DNA of 64,000 bases from an uncultured Lachnospiraceae bacterium (GTDB taxonomy: Bacteria > Bacillota > Clostridia > Lachnospirales > Lachnospiraceae), in assembly GCA_910589195.1 (NCBI GenBank), contig CAJUTC010000015.1, positions 1 through 64,000 of the forward strand, given 5' to 3'. Below, one piece after another: positions 45,308 through 53,721 of this stretch. A program made the translations under genes and the position numbers. Under the pieces are notes generated by a model. It ran no database searches and was not told the DNA's origin. It was given only the letters and a program-made list of their open reading frames with translations. Numbering within the stretch: the stretch's first letter is position 1; the number at the start of each line of letters is the position of its first letter.

Positions 45308-46201
45308 ATGGAAAATAAAAAGACGGTATTAGAAAATCAGGATTTGCTGCTGGAAATTCATTCCCATGGCGGGGAATTGACCCGGATTTATGATAAAAAC
45401 CATTGCCGGGAAGTGCTTTGGGAGGGAACCCCGACGATTTGGGGACGTCATGCCCCCATTTTATTTCCTTTTATCGGAAAACTATATGGAGGAACGTACC
45501 GTTTTGAAGGGAAGGAATACCCTATGTCTGCTCACGGATTTGCCCGGGATATGGAGTTTGAACTGCTGTCCAAAACAGAAGATACAGTATGGTACGGATT
45601 AAAGGATACAGAAGAAACGTATGAGAAATATCCTTTCCATTTCCGTCTGGAAGCGGGGCACCGTCTGGATGGAAATTGCGTCCATGTGATGTGGAAGGTA
45701 ACCAATACAGGGGAATCCAATCTGTATTTCATGTTGGGCGGCCATCCAGCGTTTAAGACGCTGGATGGGGGTTCCATTTATGACTTTACTCTGGATTTTT
45801 ACCGGAAGGAAGATGAGCCGCTCCATTACCAGGCGCCCAATGAAGCAGGCTATCAGGTAGACGGCCTGTCTGGCCAGTTGGCTTTGGAATCTGGAAAAGC
45901 GGCCATTGTCCCTGGATTTTTCCATAAAGCGCTGACCTACATATTTGATCAGGGGCAGGTGGAGAAGGTAAGCCTGCTGCTCCCGGGCGGACAGCCTTAT
46001 GTGACCATTCATTGCCAGGGGATTCCATTTTTCGGTGTATGGACCATGGAGGAAACCCATCCATTTGTCTGTTTAGAGCCATGGTTTGGGCGGTGTGACA
46101 AGGATGGCTATCAGGGCGGGCTTGAAGACCGGGAAGGTGAAGTGAGCCTTGAGCCAGGACAGGAATTTAGAGCTGGCTATGTGATGGAAATTCATCGGTA
46201 G
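45308..46201 (+). CDS. Aldose 1-epimerase family protein
   Basis: ATG 45308 follows AAAGGAGA; 297 residues. The beta-rich galactose mutarotase fold is shown by HSHGGELTRIYDKN, TIWGRHAPILFPFIGKLYGG, AHGFARDMEF (first catalytic-type His), MLGGHPAFKT (second His) and CLEPWFGRCD with the conserved Glu. This subgroup (YeaD/LacX-like) interconverts alpha and beta anomers of hexoses or related sugars; which sugar is unknown. It is a single-gene unit with a long structured leader. Confidence 0.85.
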   Translation: MENKKTVLENQDLLLEIHSHGGELTRIYDKNHCREVLWEGTPTIWGRHAPILFPFIGKLYGGTYRFEGKEYPMSAHGFARDMEFELLSKTEDTVWYGLKDTEETYEKYPFHFRLEAGHRLDGNCVHVMWKVTNTGESNLYFMLGGHPAFKTLDGGSIYDFTLDFYRKEDEPLHYQAPNEAGYQVDGLSGQLALESGKAAIVPGFFHKALTYIFDQGQVEKVSLLLPGGQPYVTIHCQGIPFFGVWTMEETHPFVCLEPWFGRCDKDGYQGGLEDREGEVSLEPGQEFRAGYVMEIHR

Positions 46202-46220
46202 CATTTTGAACATGGTACGT

Positions 46221-46265
46221 TCAAAGCTTAGTTACGCCAGGCTTTGAGGGTATCCATAACTAAGC
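46221..46265 (+). promoter_or_regulatory. Two mutually exclusive hairpins before the nfnA ribosome-binding site
   Basis: TCAAAGC (46221-46227) pairs perfectly with GCTTTGA (46241-46247). GCTTAGTTA (46226-46234) pairs perfectly with TAACTAAGC (46257-46265). They share bases 46226-46227, so both cannot fully form at once. The second stem ends one base before AGGAGG (46267-46272). Confidence 0.45.
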
Positions 46266-46278
46266 AGGAGGAAGAACT

Positions 46279-47169
46279 ATGTACAAAATCTTAAAATCAG
46301 AAAAGCTGGCAGATAAGATTTACCTAATGGATGTGGAAGCTCCAAGGGTAGCCAGAAGGTGCCAGCCAGGAGAATTTGTTATCGTAAAAATGGATGAGGT
46401 TGGAGAGCGGATTCCCTTAACCATCTGTGATTACAGCCGGGAGAAAGGGACTGTTACCATTGTATTCCAGATTGTCGGGGCGTCTACATTAAAGATGGCT
46501 TCCCTGAAAGCTGGTGACGCGTTTCAGGACTTTGTAGGCCCTTTAGGGCAGCCGTCTGAGTTTGTTACTGATGATTTAGAAGAGGTAAAGAAACGAAAGT
46601 ATTTATTCGTTGCGGGCGGCGTAGGCACAGCGCCTGTTTATCCCCAGGTAAAATGGATGAGGGAGCATGGCATTGATGTGGATGTGATTGTAGGCGCTAA
46701 AAATAAAGACCTGGTGATTTTAGAGGATAGGATGAAGGCTGTTTCCGGCAATCTTTTTATCACTACAGACGATGGCTCCTATGTACGCAAGGGTATGGTT
46801 ACGGATGTGATCAAAGATCTGGTAGAGGTTCAGGGGAAACAGTATGATGTGTGTGTTGCCATCGGCCCTATGATTATGATGAAGTTTGTCTGCAAGCTGA
46901 CAAAGGAGTTAAATCTTCCTACCATTGTCAGCTTGAATCCGATTATGGTAGACGGAACCGGCATGTGCGGAGCCTGTCGGTTAACCGTAGGCGATCAGGT
47001 GAAATTTGCCTGTGTGGACGGGCCGGAATTTGATGGTCATCTGGTGGATTTTGACCAGGCTATGAAGCGCCAGCAGATGTATAAAACAGCGGAAGGGCGT
47101 GCTATGTTAAAGGCAGAAGAAGGCGATACCCATCACGGTGGATGCGGACATTGCGGAGGTGACAACTAA
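46279..47169 (+). CDS. nfnA: NADH-dependent reduced ferredoxin:NADP+ oxidoreductase subunit A (NfnA/SudB-like)
   Basis: The 296-residue protein has a flavin-binding barrel (RIPLTICDYSREKGTVTIVFQIVG), an NAD-binding part (FVAGGVGTAPVYPQVKWM) and a [2Fe-2S] site. In that site cysteines in GTGMCGACRLTVG and KFACVDGPEFDGH coordinate the cluster, as in dihydroorotate dehydrogenase electron-transfer subunits. With NfnB it forms the flavin-bifurcating NfnAB complex, which couples NADH and ferredoxin to NADP+ reduction. The nfnB start codon overlaps its stop. A Cys/His-rich tail (HHGGCGHCGG) is an added feature. Confidence 0.88.
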   Translation: MYKILKSEKLADKIYLMDVEAPRVARRCQPGEFVIVKMDEVGERIPLTICDYSREKGTVTIVFQIVGASTLKMASLKAGDAFQDFVGPLGQPSEFVTDDLEEVKKRKYLFVAGGVGTAPVYPQVKWMREHGIDVDVIVGAKNKDLVILEDRMKAVSGNLFITTDDGSYVRKGMVTDVIKDLVEVQGKQYDVCVAIGPMIMMKFVCKLTKELNLPTIVSLNPIMVDGTGMCGACRLTVGDQVKFACVDGPEFDGHLVDFDQAMKRQQMYKTAEGRAMLKAEEGDTHHGGCGHCGGDN

Positions 47170-48557
47170 TGGATATATTAAAGAAAGTACCGGTACGTGA
47201 GCAAGATCCAAAAGTACGTGCCACGAATTTTGAAGAGGTTTGCTATGGCTATAACCAGGAGGAAGCTATGGAAGAAGCTTCCAGATGTTTAAAATGCAAA
47301 AATAATGCCAAATGCATGGGCGGCTGTCCGGTAGCCATTAATATTCCTGGCTTTATCAAAGAGGTTGAAGAAGGAAACTTTATGAAGGCGGCTGAGATTA
47401 TTGCGGAATCGTCTGCCCTTCCAGCAGTCTGCGGGCGTGTCTGCCCTCAGGAAAGCCAGTGTGAAGGCCAGTGTATCCGTGGGATTAAGGGAGAGCCGAT
47501 TTCCATTGGCAAGCTAGAGCGTTTTGTGGCTGACTGGTCCAGGGAAAATGGGTTTGTGCCCACTAAGCCGGAGAAAACCAACGGAAAAAAGGTGGCGGTT
47601 ATCGGTTCTGGCCCCGCAGGTTTAACTTGCGCCGGGGATCTGGCTAAGATGGGCTATGAGGTAACCATCTTTGAGGCTCTACATGAACCAGGCGGCGTAT
47701 TAACCTACGGTATTCCTGAGTTCCGTTTGCCTAAAAACAGCGTAGTCCGCCATGAGGTGGAAAACGTAAAGAAACTGGGAGTTAGTATTGAAACCAATGT
47801 AATTATTGGAAAGTCAGTGACCATTGACCAGCTTTTGGACGAAGAGGGATTTCAGGCGATTTTTATCGGATCTGGCGCAGGACTTCCTAAATTTATGGGG
47901 ATCCCTGGTGAGAATGCTAATGGCGTATTTTCCGCCAATGAATATTTAACCAGGAATAACCTGATGAAGGCGTTCCGTGATGATTATGATACCCCTATAA
48001 TGTATGGCAAAAAGGTAGCCGTAGTAGGCGGTGGTAACGTGGCCATGGACGCAGCCAGGACAGCGCTTCGTTTGGGGGCTGAGGTACATATCGTATATCG
48101 CCGCTCGGAAGCGGAACTTCCAGCCCGTGTGGAGGAAGTGCATCATGCTAAGGAAGAAGGGGTAATTTTTAACCTTCTGACCAACCCAGTGGAGATTTTG
48201 ACAGATGAGAACGACTGGGTGCGGGGAATGGTAGTCCGGAAGATGGAACTGGGAGAACCGGATGCCTCCGGCAGAAGAAGGCCGGTGGAAGTGCCAGGTT
48301 CTGACTTTACCATTGAAGTAGATACGGTGATTATGTCCTTAGGGACTTCCCCGAACCCCTTAATCTCTTCCACTACAAAAGGATTGGAAACCAATAAGCG
48401 GAAATGTATTATTGCGGAAGAACATTCCGGCAAGACTACAAAAGAAGGGGTTTACGCAGGAGGCGATGCAGTAACCGGAGCGGCTACGGTGATTTTAGCC
48501 ATGGAAGCCGGAAAAGCCGGAGCTAAGGGAATCCATGAGTATTTATCCGGAAAATAA
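47169..48557 (+). CDS. nfnB: NfnB / GltA-type NADPH-binding oxidoreductase subunit
   Basis: The 462-residue protein has two N-terminal [4Fe-4S] motifs (CLKCKNNAKCMGGCPV and CGRVCPQESQCEGQC). An FAD-binding GSGPAGLTCAGDLA and NADP-binding VVGGGNVAMDAARTALRLGA follow, and VYAGGDAVTGAATVILAMEAG closes the fold. The same architecture occurs in glutamate synthase small subunits, but there is no large glutamate synthase gene here, and the partner is nfnA, so the Nfn assignment is preferred. It is cytosolic. A strong terminator follows at 48,646-48,689. Confidence 0.88.
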   Translation: MDILKKVPVREQDPKVRATNFEEVCYGYNQEEAMEEASRCLKCKNNAKCMGGCPVAINIPGFIKEVEEGNFMKAAEIIAESSALPAVCGRVCPQESQCEGQCIRGIKGEPISIGKLERFVADWSRENGFVPTKPEKTNGKKVAVIGSGPAGLTCAGDLAKMGYEVTIFEALHEPGGVLTYGIPEFRLPKNSVVRHEVENVKKLGVSIETNVIIGKSVTIDQLLDEEGFQAIFIGSGAGLPKFMGIPGENANGVFSANEYLTRNNLMKAFRDDYDTPIMYGKKVAVVGGGNVAMDAARTALRLGAEVHIVYRRSEAELPARVEEVHHAKEEGVIFNLLTNPVEILTDENDWVRGMVVRKMELGEPDASGRRRPVEVPGSDFTIEVDTVIMSLGTSPNPLISSTTKGLETNKRKCIIAEEHSGKTTKEGVYAGGDAVTGAATVILAMEAGKAGAKGIHEYLSGK

Positions 48558-48645
48558 GGCTTGCGCAGTGCGGCCAGATATTAGGATTTATGGGAAACGG
48601 CAAATCCATTTGAGAAAATGAGAAAAAAATAAGATTTTCTAAGAT

Positions 48646-48689
48646 AAAAGCAGGCTGCCGTTCATGTTTAATACGACAGCCTGCTTTTA
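48646..48689 (+). terminator. Intrinsic terminator of nfnAB
   Basis: AAAAGCAGGCTGCCG pairs with CGACAGCCTGCTTTT (one mismatch) and is followed by TTTTA. The A-run upstream makes it potentially bidirectional. Confidence 0.85.
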
Positions 48690-48801
48690 CTCCTTTTATG
48701 CCTGGTAGCGCGGTTTATGCAGCGGAAAAAATTTGCCACTTTAGTGATCTGACGCAAATGGAGCGGAATCGTATCGCTAAAGTGATCCGCCACCGGCTTG
48801 G

Positions 48802-48827
48802 AATCCTGCAAAACAGGGTTCTTTTTT
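48802..48827 (+). terminator. Second hairpin with T-run, next to yjfB stop
   Basis: AATCCTG-CAAAA-CAGGGTT is followed by CTTTTTT, a compact terminator on the plus strand. It abuts the stop of the minus-strand yjfB gene. Between it and the nfn terminator is another inverted repeat around CTAAAGTG (48,738-48,786) but no gene. Confidence 0.6.
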
Positions 48828-48999
48828 AAACCCTCAGATCCATATTTTGGCCTACCCCGGTTGCTACCGCCTCCATCATTTGCGCCAAAGCATCACCACT
48901 TTCCTCAACGGTGTCAAGGACTTTGGACAGCAGGGCGACATCGATGGCATTCGTAACATTGCCAGAAGGCATTGAAAGGGATATAGAAGAAATATCCAT
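48826..48999 (-). CDS. YjfB family small protein (putative motility-associated)
   Basis: ATG 48999 has GGAGG directly upstream and gives 57 residues: MDISSISLSMPSGN, then an amphipathic helix (ALLSKVLDTVEESGDALAQMM) and a short tail VGQNMDLRV. This is the size and layout of YjfB-like proteins (MDI-xxLS start, 'D..D..' tail), listed as putative motility proteins in Bacillota. The role is not established. It is monocistronic. Confidence 0.75.
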   Translation of the reverse strand: MDISSISLSMPSGNVTNAIDVALLSKVLDTVEESGDALAQMMEAVATGVGQNMDLRV

Positions 49000-49081
49000 A
49001 GTGGTCACCTCCTGATTTCTATGGTAACAGAAAATCAGGTGAAATGCAAGAAAAAGAGGAAGTGACATTCACATATTATTT

Positions 49082-49346
49082 TGAAAATCTGCCGCCGAGG
49101 GCGGCATGCATTCAGGGATGCCAAATTCGCCCGCCAGATTTTCATGATTGGTGGAGCGTCCGCAGCCGGGCACATGAAGGTTTACTTTGAAAGTTCAGCG
49201 CCCTTGCGCTGAACTGCGCGAAAACGGGGCCGCAAAGCGGCATCTTCCATTCCCGTTTTCTGCGCATCTCCTGGATTTTAAAGGAACCCCCTCTTTCATT
49301 CATGGTGTTATCCGCAAGGCTGATGTGGGGGTTTCTTTGAAAATCC
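49082..49346. repeat. Cluster of strong hairpins in a non-coding region
   Basis: H1: TGAAAATCTG (49082-49091) with CAGATTTTCA (49135-49144), enclosing GCCGCC-GAG-GGCGGC. H3: GTTCAGCGC-CCTT-GCGCTGAAC (49193-49214), perfect. H4: TGCGC-G-AAAACGGG with CCCGTTTT-CT-GCGCA (49215-49265), enclosing GCCGC-AAA-GCGGC. H5: arms 49273-49291 and 49327-49346, about 19 pairs with few mismatches. H1 and H4 have the same plan (A/T-rich outer stem around a GC-rich mini-hairpin). Open frames across this stretch are spurious. Confidence 0.6.
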
Positions 49347-49369
49347 ACTACCGAAAGGGGATGATTAAG

Positions 49370-49924
49370 ATGCTGCTGAAACAACAATCGGATTATTTTG
49401 AGGAAATTTATCAAATTTACCAGGAAGCATTTCCGGAAACAGAACAAAGAACCAAGGAAGGCCAGAGAGGAATCCTGGAAAATCCCAGGTACCATCTTCG
49501 GGTGATACGGGATCAACATCAAGAGAAAGGGCCTATCCGAGCATTTTTAGGTTACTGGGAATTGGAATCTTGTATTTTTTTGGAACATCTGGCAACTACG
49601 GCCATGTGCAGAGGGCAGGGGTATGGACGCCTTTTAATCCAAGAATGCCTAAATGAGGGAGAGGAGAAGAAAAAACCGCTTTTTTTGGAAATTGAGCCGG
49701 TGGTGGCGAGTGATCCGATGACTGGAAGGCGGGAAAGTTTTTACCACCGTTGCGGTTTTGCAACCAACCACTTTTTCTATGAGCAGATGCCTCTTAAGGA
49801 AGGAGATCTGCCCATTTCTCTTTGGATTATGAGCTGGCCAAAGGCAATAGGGGAAAATGAATTTCTGCCATTTAAAAAAGAAATTTACAAACAGGTATAT
49901 GGGGTGAATTTGGTATTCAAATAA
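49370..49924 (+). CDS. GNAT family N-acetyltransferase
   Basis: ATG 49370 has AAAGGGG nine bases before it; an ATG three codons earlier is too close to that site, and the long upstream frame crosses the hairpin cluster. The 184-residue protein shows the GNAT acetyl-CoA motif ATTAMCRGQGYGRLLIQECL and the late motif SFYHRCGFATN. FLGYWELESCIFLEHLA forms the central strands. It transfers an acetyl group to an unknown amine substrate. Confidence 0.82.
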   Translation: MLLKQQSDYFEEIYQIYQEAFPETEQRTKEGQRGILENPRYHLRVIRDQHQEKGPIRAFLGYWELESCIFLEHLATTAMCRGQGYGRLLIQECLNEGEEKKKPLFLEIEPVVASDPMTGRRESFYHRCGFATNHFFYEQMPLKEGDLPISLWIMSWPKAIGENEFLPFKKEIYKQVYGVNLVFK

Positions 49925-49975
49925 TATAGTTGAATACAAAACAAATAATTTGTATAAAAATTTTTGGAAAACCCC

Positions 49976-50004
49976 TTGTTTTTCCATCCATCTTATGTTA
50001 CATT
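49976..50004 (+). promoter_or_regulatory. Promoter of kduI
   Basis: TTGTTT (49976-49981) and TACATT (49999-50004) are separated by 17 bases. The leader contains a perfect 7-bp hairpin (GAAAGCC / GGCTTTC, 50068-50086) before AGGAGG. Confidence 0.5.
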
Positions 50005-50116
50005 GTAAATAACAAAATTATTGTTTCGCAGGCTTGCGTTTTTGGCGCGACTGTAAGAAAACGGCCAGAAAGCCAGGGAGGCTTTCCCAAACCATAAAAT
50101 AGGAGGAGAGATTGAT

Positions 50117-50959
50117 ATGGAGATTCGTTATTCCTGCAACCAAAGAGATTTTAAGCGTTACACAACAGAGGAAATCCGCAATGAGTTTCTGATTGAAAAT
50201 TTATATGTGGAAAATGAAGTAACGGCTGTGTATTCCCACGTAGACCGCATGGTGACATTAGGCTGTATGCCTACCACAGAAGAGGTTTCCATCGATAAGG
50301 GGATTGATGTGTGGGCAAATTTTGGAACCAGTTATTTCCTGGAAAGAAGGGAAATCGGTATTTTTAATATTGGAGGAGCGGGAACCATTAAGGCAGACCA
50401 GGAAGCCTTCCATATGAATTATAAGGATTGCTTATATATCACCCAAGGAACAAAGCAAGTAACCTTTGCCAGCGACGACCCGTCTAATCCAGCTAAGTTC
50501 TATATGGTAAGCGCCCCGGCTCATTGCGCCTACAAGACCACATATCTGCCTATTGAAAAGGCAGTTAAGCGTCCTTTAGGAGCGATGGAAACCTCCAACA
50601 AGCGTACCATTAACCAGTTTATTCATCCAGACGTATTGCCTACCTGCCAGCTTTCTATGGGAATGACTGAGCTGGAGCCGGGAAGTGTATGGAATACGAT
50701 GCCTAGCCACACTCATGAGAGGCGGATGGAGGTTTATATGTATTTTGAAGTTCCGAAGGATAATGTGGTATTCCATATGATGGGCGAGGGAACGGAAACC
50801 CGTCATATTGTAATGCAAAATGAGCAGGCGGTTATCAGTCCTTCCTGGAGTATCCATTCCGGGGCTGGAACTTCCAACTATACCTTTATTTGGGCGATGG
50901 GTGGTGAGAACCAGGCATTTGATGATATGGACACAATTTCTACAACAGAATTGCGGTAA
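50117..50959 (+). CDS. kduI: 5-dehydro-4-deoxy-D-glucuronate isomerase
   Basis: The 280-residue cupin-type isomerase has the zinc site HTHERRMEVYMYFE (H198, H200, E205) and WSIHSG (H247), two residues offset from the E. coli enzyme. The tail MGGENQAFDDMD is characteristic. It converts 4-deoxy-L-threo-5-hexosulose uronate to 3-deoxy-D-glycero-2,5-hexodiulosonate in pectin and glycosaminoglycan breakdown. No kduD or lyase gene is beside it, so it acts with enzymes encoded elsewhere. A strong terminator follows. Confidence 0.94.
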   Translation: MEIRYSCNQRDFKRYTTEEIRNEFLIENLYVENEVTAVYSHVDRMVTLGCMPTTEEVSIDKGIDVWANFGTSYFLERREIGIFNIGGAGTIKADQEAFHMNYKDCLYITQGTKQVTFASDDPSNPAKFYMVSAPAHCAYKTTYLPIEKAVKRPLGAMETSNKRTINQFIHPDVLPTCQLSMGMTELEPGSVWNTMPSHTHERRMEVYMYFEVPKDNVVFHMMGEGTETRHIVMQNEQAVISPSWSIHSGAGTSNYTFIWAMGGENQAFDDMDTISTTELR

Positions 50960-50986
50960 TTGAATAAAAGTGTTTTGTGACGAGCA

Positions 50987-51015
50987 GGCCAGGGAGAAAA
51001 TCCCTGGCCTTTTTG
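50987..51015 (+). terminator. Intrinsic terminator of kduI
   Basis: GGCCAGGGA-GAAAA-TCCCTGGCC, a perfect 9-bp stem, is followed by TTTTTG. Confidence 0.9.
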
Positions 51016-51016
51016 T

Positions 51017-51130
51017 TATAGGAAAATGCGTCCTATAAAGCAAAAAAACTCCAGGGGATGCGCACTTTGTGCTAAGGAACATGACTGCTGGCGCAAGCCG
51101 CCCTTCGGCTTCGGGAAGGGTTTTCCTGGT
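51017..51130. repeat. Hairpin-rich spacer with a second copy of the AGGACGC element
   Basis: TATAGGA-AAATGCG-TCCTATA (51017-51037) is a perfect hairpin whose reverse complement reads TTATAGGACGCATTTTCC, very close to the stretch at 16,728-16,746 before ktrA. Further on, AAGCCG-CCCTT-CGGCTT and an enclosing CCAGG/CCTGG (about 51,052-51,128) form more hairpins. No gene is seen between kduI and the EamA gene. Confidence 0.45.
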
Positions 51131-51132
51131 AC

Positions 51133-51167
51133 TTGACAAACATGTAATATAATGTTATATATAATAT
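51133..51167 (+). promoter_or_regulatory. Promoter with GntR-type operator before the EamA transporter gene
   Basis: TTGACA (51133-51138) is followed by TGTAATATAATG and an AT-rich block ending TATAATATG. TGTAATATAA is shared with the operators at 52,203, 56,556 and 59,987; the second half is more divergent here. Confidence 0.55.
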
Positions 51168-51268
51168 GTATGAATACAATATAAAATTAAGGGAAATACC
51201 ATCCAATAAGCAAAAGACGGCATAGGTGGTCTGTGGTGGCGGTGATTTAAAGTTTGGAGGATATGATG

Positions 51269-52174
51269 ATGAAAGATATGGTGAAAAAAAGGGCAGTATA
51301 TGACAGAAACGAGATGGCAGGCTCTGGTAGTTCAATACTTTCTGCGTTTTTATATGGACTCAATGCCTTTTTTGCGTTCCATGCATACAAGGGAGGGAGT
51401 AATCCCATTGCTTTTACTTGTTTGTCTTCCTTTTTTAGCATGTTGATTTTCATGTTCCTGCTCTTAAAAAAGAAAACACCGATATTGCCTAAAAAGGGGC
51501 AGACACTGTGGTTGGTTCTGGATGGAATGCTTGGGGGGTTCACCACTCTTTTTTTATTTAGTGCGTTTGAACGGATTGCCACAGGGATTGCCACTGTGCT
51601 TCATTTTACGTATCCCGTATATGTGGCGGTTGCTGGGATATGGGTTTTGAAGAAAAAGCTAACAAAGGGAAAAGGAATTGCATTGGTGCTATGCCTGACA
51701 GGAATTATTGTTACCTCAGACGTTTCTGGTACAGGCTCAGCATTAGGAATTGCTATGGCACTTATTTCCGGTATTACGTACGCTGGTTACATTTTAGTTA
51801 TGGAAAAGTCAGACCTTCAAAAGACAGATTATTTGTGGTTCAGCTTTTATATGGTAGGAATTCGGGGGATAGGGGCATTGCTTTTTGGAAACATAACCGG
51901 AAGAATGGTGCTTTCAATGACCAAAACTGCCTGGATCATGACGGTAACACATGCCGTTTTAACTGGAGTGGTGGCCAATATCCTGTTTCAATGTGGCATG
52001 CGGTATGTGGGAGGAGCGACAGCTTCTCTTCTTTCCATGTTTGAACCAGTAACGTGTGTGGCAGTCGGGATTATACTGCTTGGGGAAACGATAACCCCAG
52101 TGAAGCTTTTTGGATGTGCCATGATTATGTCAGGAATATTGGTTGTAGCTTGGGAGGAACACAGGAAAAAATAA
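51269..52174 (+). CDS. EamA/DMT superfamily transporter
   Basis: ATG 51269 lies eight bases after GGAGG, with other ATGs at 51263 and 51266. The 301-residue protein has ten hydrophobic segments in two EamA repeats; LHFTYPVYVAVAGIWVLKKKLTKGKG in the first half and GGATASLLSMFEPVTCVAVGIILLGE in the second are family hallmarks. These inner-membrane carriers often export amino acids or metabolites. It shares the operator motif of the downstream Amadori genes, so it may export a product such as the released amine, or import a substrate; both are inference. Confidence 0.8.
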   Translation: MKDMVKKRAVYDRNEMAGSGSSILSAFLYGLNAFFAFHAYKGGSNPIAFTCLSSFFSMLIFMFLLLKKKTPILPKKGQTLWLVLDGMLGGFTTLFLFSAFERIATGIATVLHFTYPVYVAVAGIWVLKKKLTKGKGIALVLCLTGIIVTSDVSGTGSALGIAMALISGITYAGYILVMEKSDLQKTDYLWFSFYMVGIRGIGALLFGNITGRMVLSMTKTAWIMTVTHAVLTGVVANILFQCGMRYVGGATASLLSMFEPVTCVAVGIILLGETITPVKLFGCAMIMSGILVVAWEEHRKK

Positions 52175-52194
52175 TAATACAATAAAGATATATG

Positions 52195-52227
52195 TTGACA
52201 TATGTAATATAACGTGTTAATATAAGT
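52195..52227 (+). promoter_or_regulatory. Promoter with GntR-type operator before binding protein 1
   Basis: TTGACA (52195-52200), 17 bases, then TAATAT (52218-52223). The operator TGTAATAT-AACGTGT-TAATATAAGT (52203-52227) fills the spacer and -10, with the direct repeat TAATATAA thirteen bases apart. Confidence 0.65.
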
Positions 52228-52358
52228 TAAAGAAAAGCAGGAAGGAAAAGCGGATGCACTGCTTAATCGGAAAAACAAGGTATATTCGGAATATGATTCT
52301 GCGGTTTGCACAAAAGAATTTCTGGGAATACCTGTCCAAAATCAAGAGGAGGTAAATC

Positions 52359-53699
52359 ATGGATAAACGATTCAAAAAAATGCTGGGAATTGGGTTAGGA
52401 GCAGCTATGTGCGTATCAGCAATTACGGGTTGTGGCCAAAGCAGCCAAAATGGCGGAACCGATACACAGACAGCAGGCGGACAGAGGGAAGAAGAGGATT
52501 CCGGCCAACCGGTTACAATTAAATTTATTCATAAATTGCCAGAAGAGTCCCGTATGCAGTATTTTAATGAAGTGATCGCAGAGTTTGAGAAGGATAACCC
52601 TAATATTAAGATTGAGATGAATGCCTATGGTGATGAGGAAATTAAGGATAAGACCAGGGTACTTCTAGGAAGTGATGAAGCGCCGGATATTTTCTTTACT
52701 TGGAGCGGCCAGCGGATTACCCAATATGTAGATTCAGGCAATGCTTTAGATCTTACAAAGTATTTGGAGGAAGACGGGCAATGGAAAGACAGCTTTAACC
52801 AGTCTATGCTGGAATGTTGCAATAAAAACGGATCTTACTGGGCAATCCCATGGGATTACGATTCCAAAGAAATGGTGTATAATAAGAAAATTTTTGCGGA
52901 AGCAGGGATTACACAATTGCCGACTACCTGGGATGAGCTGTTGGCAGACTGTCAGATTCTGAAAGATGCGGGCTATACGCCGATTGCCCTTGGAAACCAG
53001 TATTCTTGGGTAGTTTGCCATTATATTACCACATTAAATGGAAAGCTGGTGCCAGAGAATGTGCTTAATGCAAATTATAACATGGAAGACCATTCCTTTT
53101 CTCATGAGGGCTATGCGAAAGCACTTGATATGGTGCGTTCCCTGTATGACTTAGGGTATGTAAACCAGGATGTAAATTCCTGTACATGGGAAATGTCCCA
53201 GGCTATGGTACAGGAAGGAAAGGCAGCTATGGTGTATGAGGAAGTGCCAAACTTAGTAAATTACGAAAATTCCTTAGGAGATGACTGGGGCTATTTTGAC
53301 TTTCCGGAAGTTGAGGGAGGCGCAGGAAAAGCCGGTTATATAACAGGAGGGCCGGATGTGTTTATGGTGAACAGTGAATCTAAGCATCCGGATGAGGCGA
53401 TTAAATTCCTGAAGCATTTAACCAGCAAAGATGTGCAGGCAAAGATGGTATATGATCTGGGATTCCTTCCAGTAATAAACGTAGATTTGGATCCAGAGCA
53501 GTGTATGCCGGAAATTTTGGAAATTATTAATAAAAACATGGAGGCACCTGGCATTTCCGAGTGGCTAGATTGCGCATTAAACCAGACGGTTGCGGATACT
53601 TACTTGATTGGATGTCAGACGATTTTTGACAATCAGGATGGAGCGGCGATTATGCTGGATGTTTCTGCCACTGCCAGTGAAGCTGCAACGGATCAGTAA
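52359..53699 (+). CDS. ABC transporter sugar-binding lipoprotein 1 (FrlO-like)
   Basis: The 446-residue family 1 extracellular solute-binding protein has a lipobox (AITGCG). Binding-domain sequences include APDIFFTWSG, IPWDYDSKEMVYNKKIF and TGGPDVFMVNSESKHPDEAI. It heads an operon with the FrlD-like kinase and a HAD phosphatase but no permease. A close paralogue lies at 56,801, next to the permeases; long blocks such as AYGDEEIKDKTRVLLGS and QYSWVVCHYITTLNGKLVP are identical. The two therefore arose by duplication and may share one permease pair while binding different glycated amines. FrlO-like identity rests on locus context. Confidence 0.82.
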   Translation: MDKRFKKMLGIGLGAAMCVSAITGCGQSSQNGGTDTQTAGGQREEEDSGQPVTIKFIHKLPEESRMQYFNEVIAEFEKDNPNIKIEMNAYGDEEIKDKTRVLLGSDEAPDIFFTWSGQRITQYVDSGNALDLTKYLEEDGQWKDSFNQSMLECCNKNGSYWAIPWDYDSKEMVYNKKIFAEAGITQLPTTWDELLADCQILKDAGYTPIALGNQYSWVVCHYITTLNGKLVPENVLNANYNMEDHSFSHEGYAKALDMVRSLYDLGYVNQDVNSCTWEMSQAMVQEGKAAMVYEEVPNLVNYENSLGDDWGYFDFPEVEGGAGKAGYITGGPDVFMVNSESKHPDEAIKFLKHLTSKDVQAKMVYDLGFLPVINVDLDPEQCMPEILEIINKNMEAPGISEWLDCALNQTVADTYLIGCQTIFDNQDGAAIMLDVSATASEAATDQ

Positions 53700-53721
53700 A
53701 AAGAGCGGAGGATCGTAAAAC

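Noticed and set aside
49142..49522. 126-residue minus-strand frame and the long N-terminal extension of the GNAT frame (49,187-49,369)
   Set aside because: Both run through the hairpin cluster, lack ribosome-binding sites and have unlikely composition.
50029..50086. Possible cobalamin riboswitch piece (GCGACTGTAAG ... AAAGCCAGG) before kduI
   Set aside because: The conserved upstream core (AAAAGGGAA and GGTGAAAATCC blocks) is absent and the stretch is far too short; similarity to the 3' part is probably chance.
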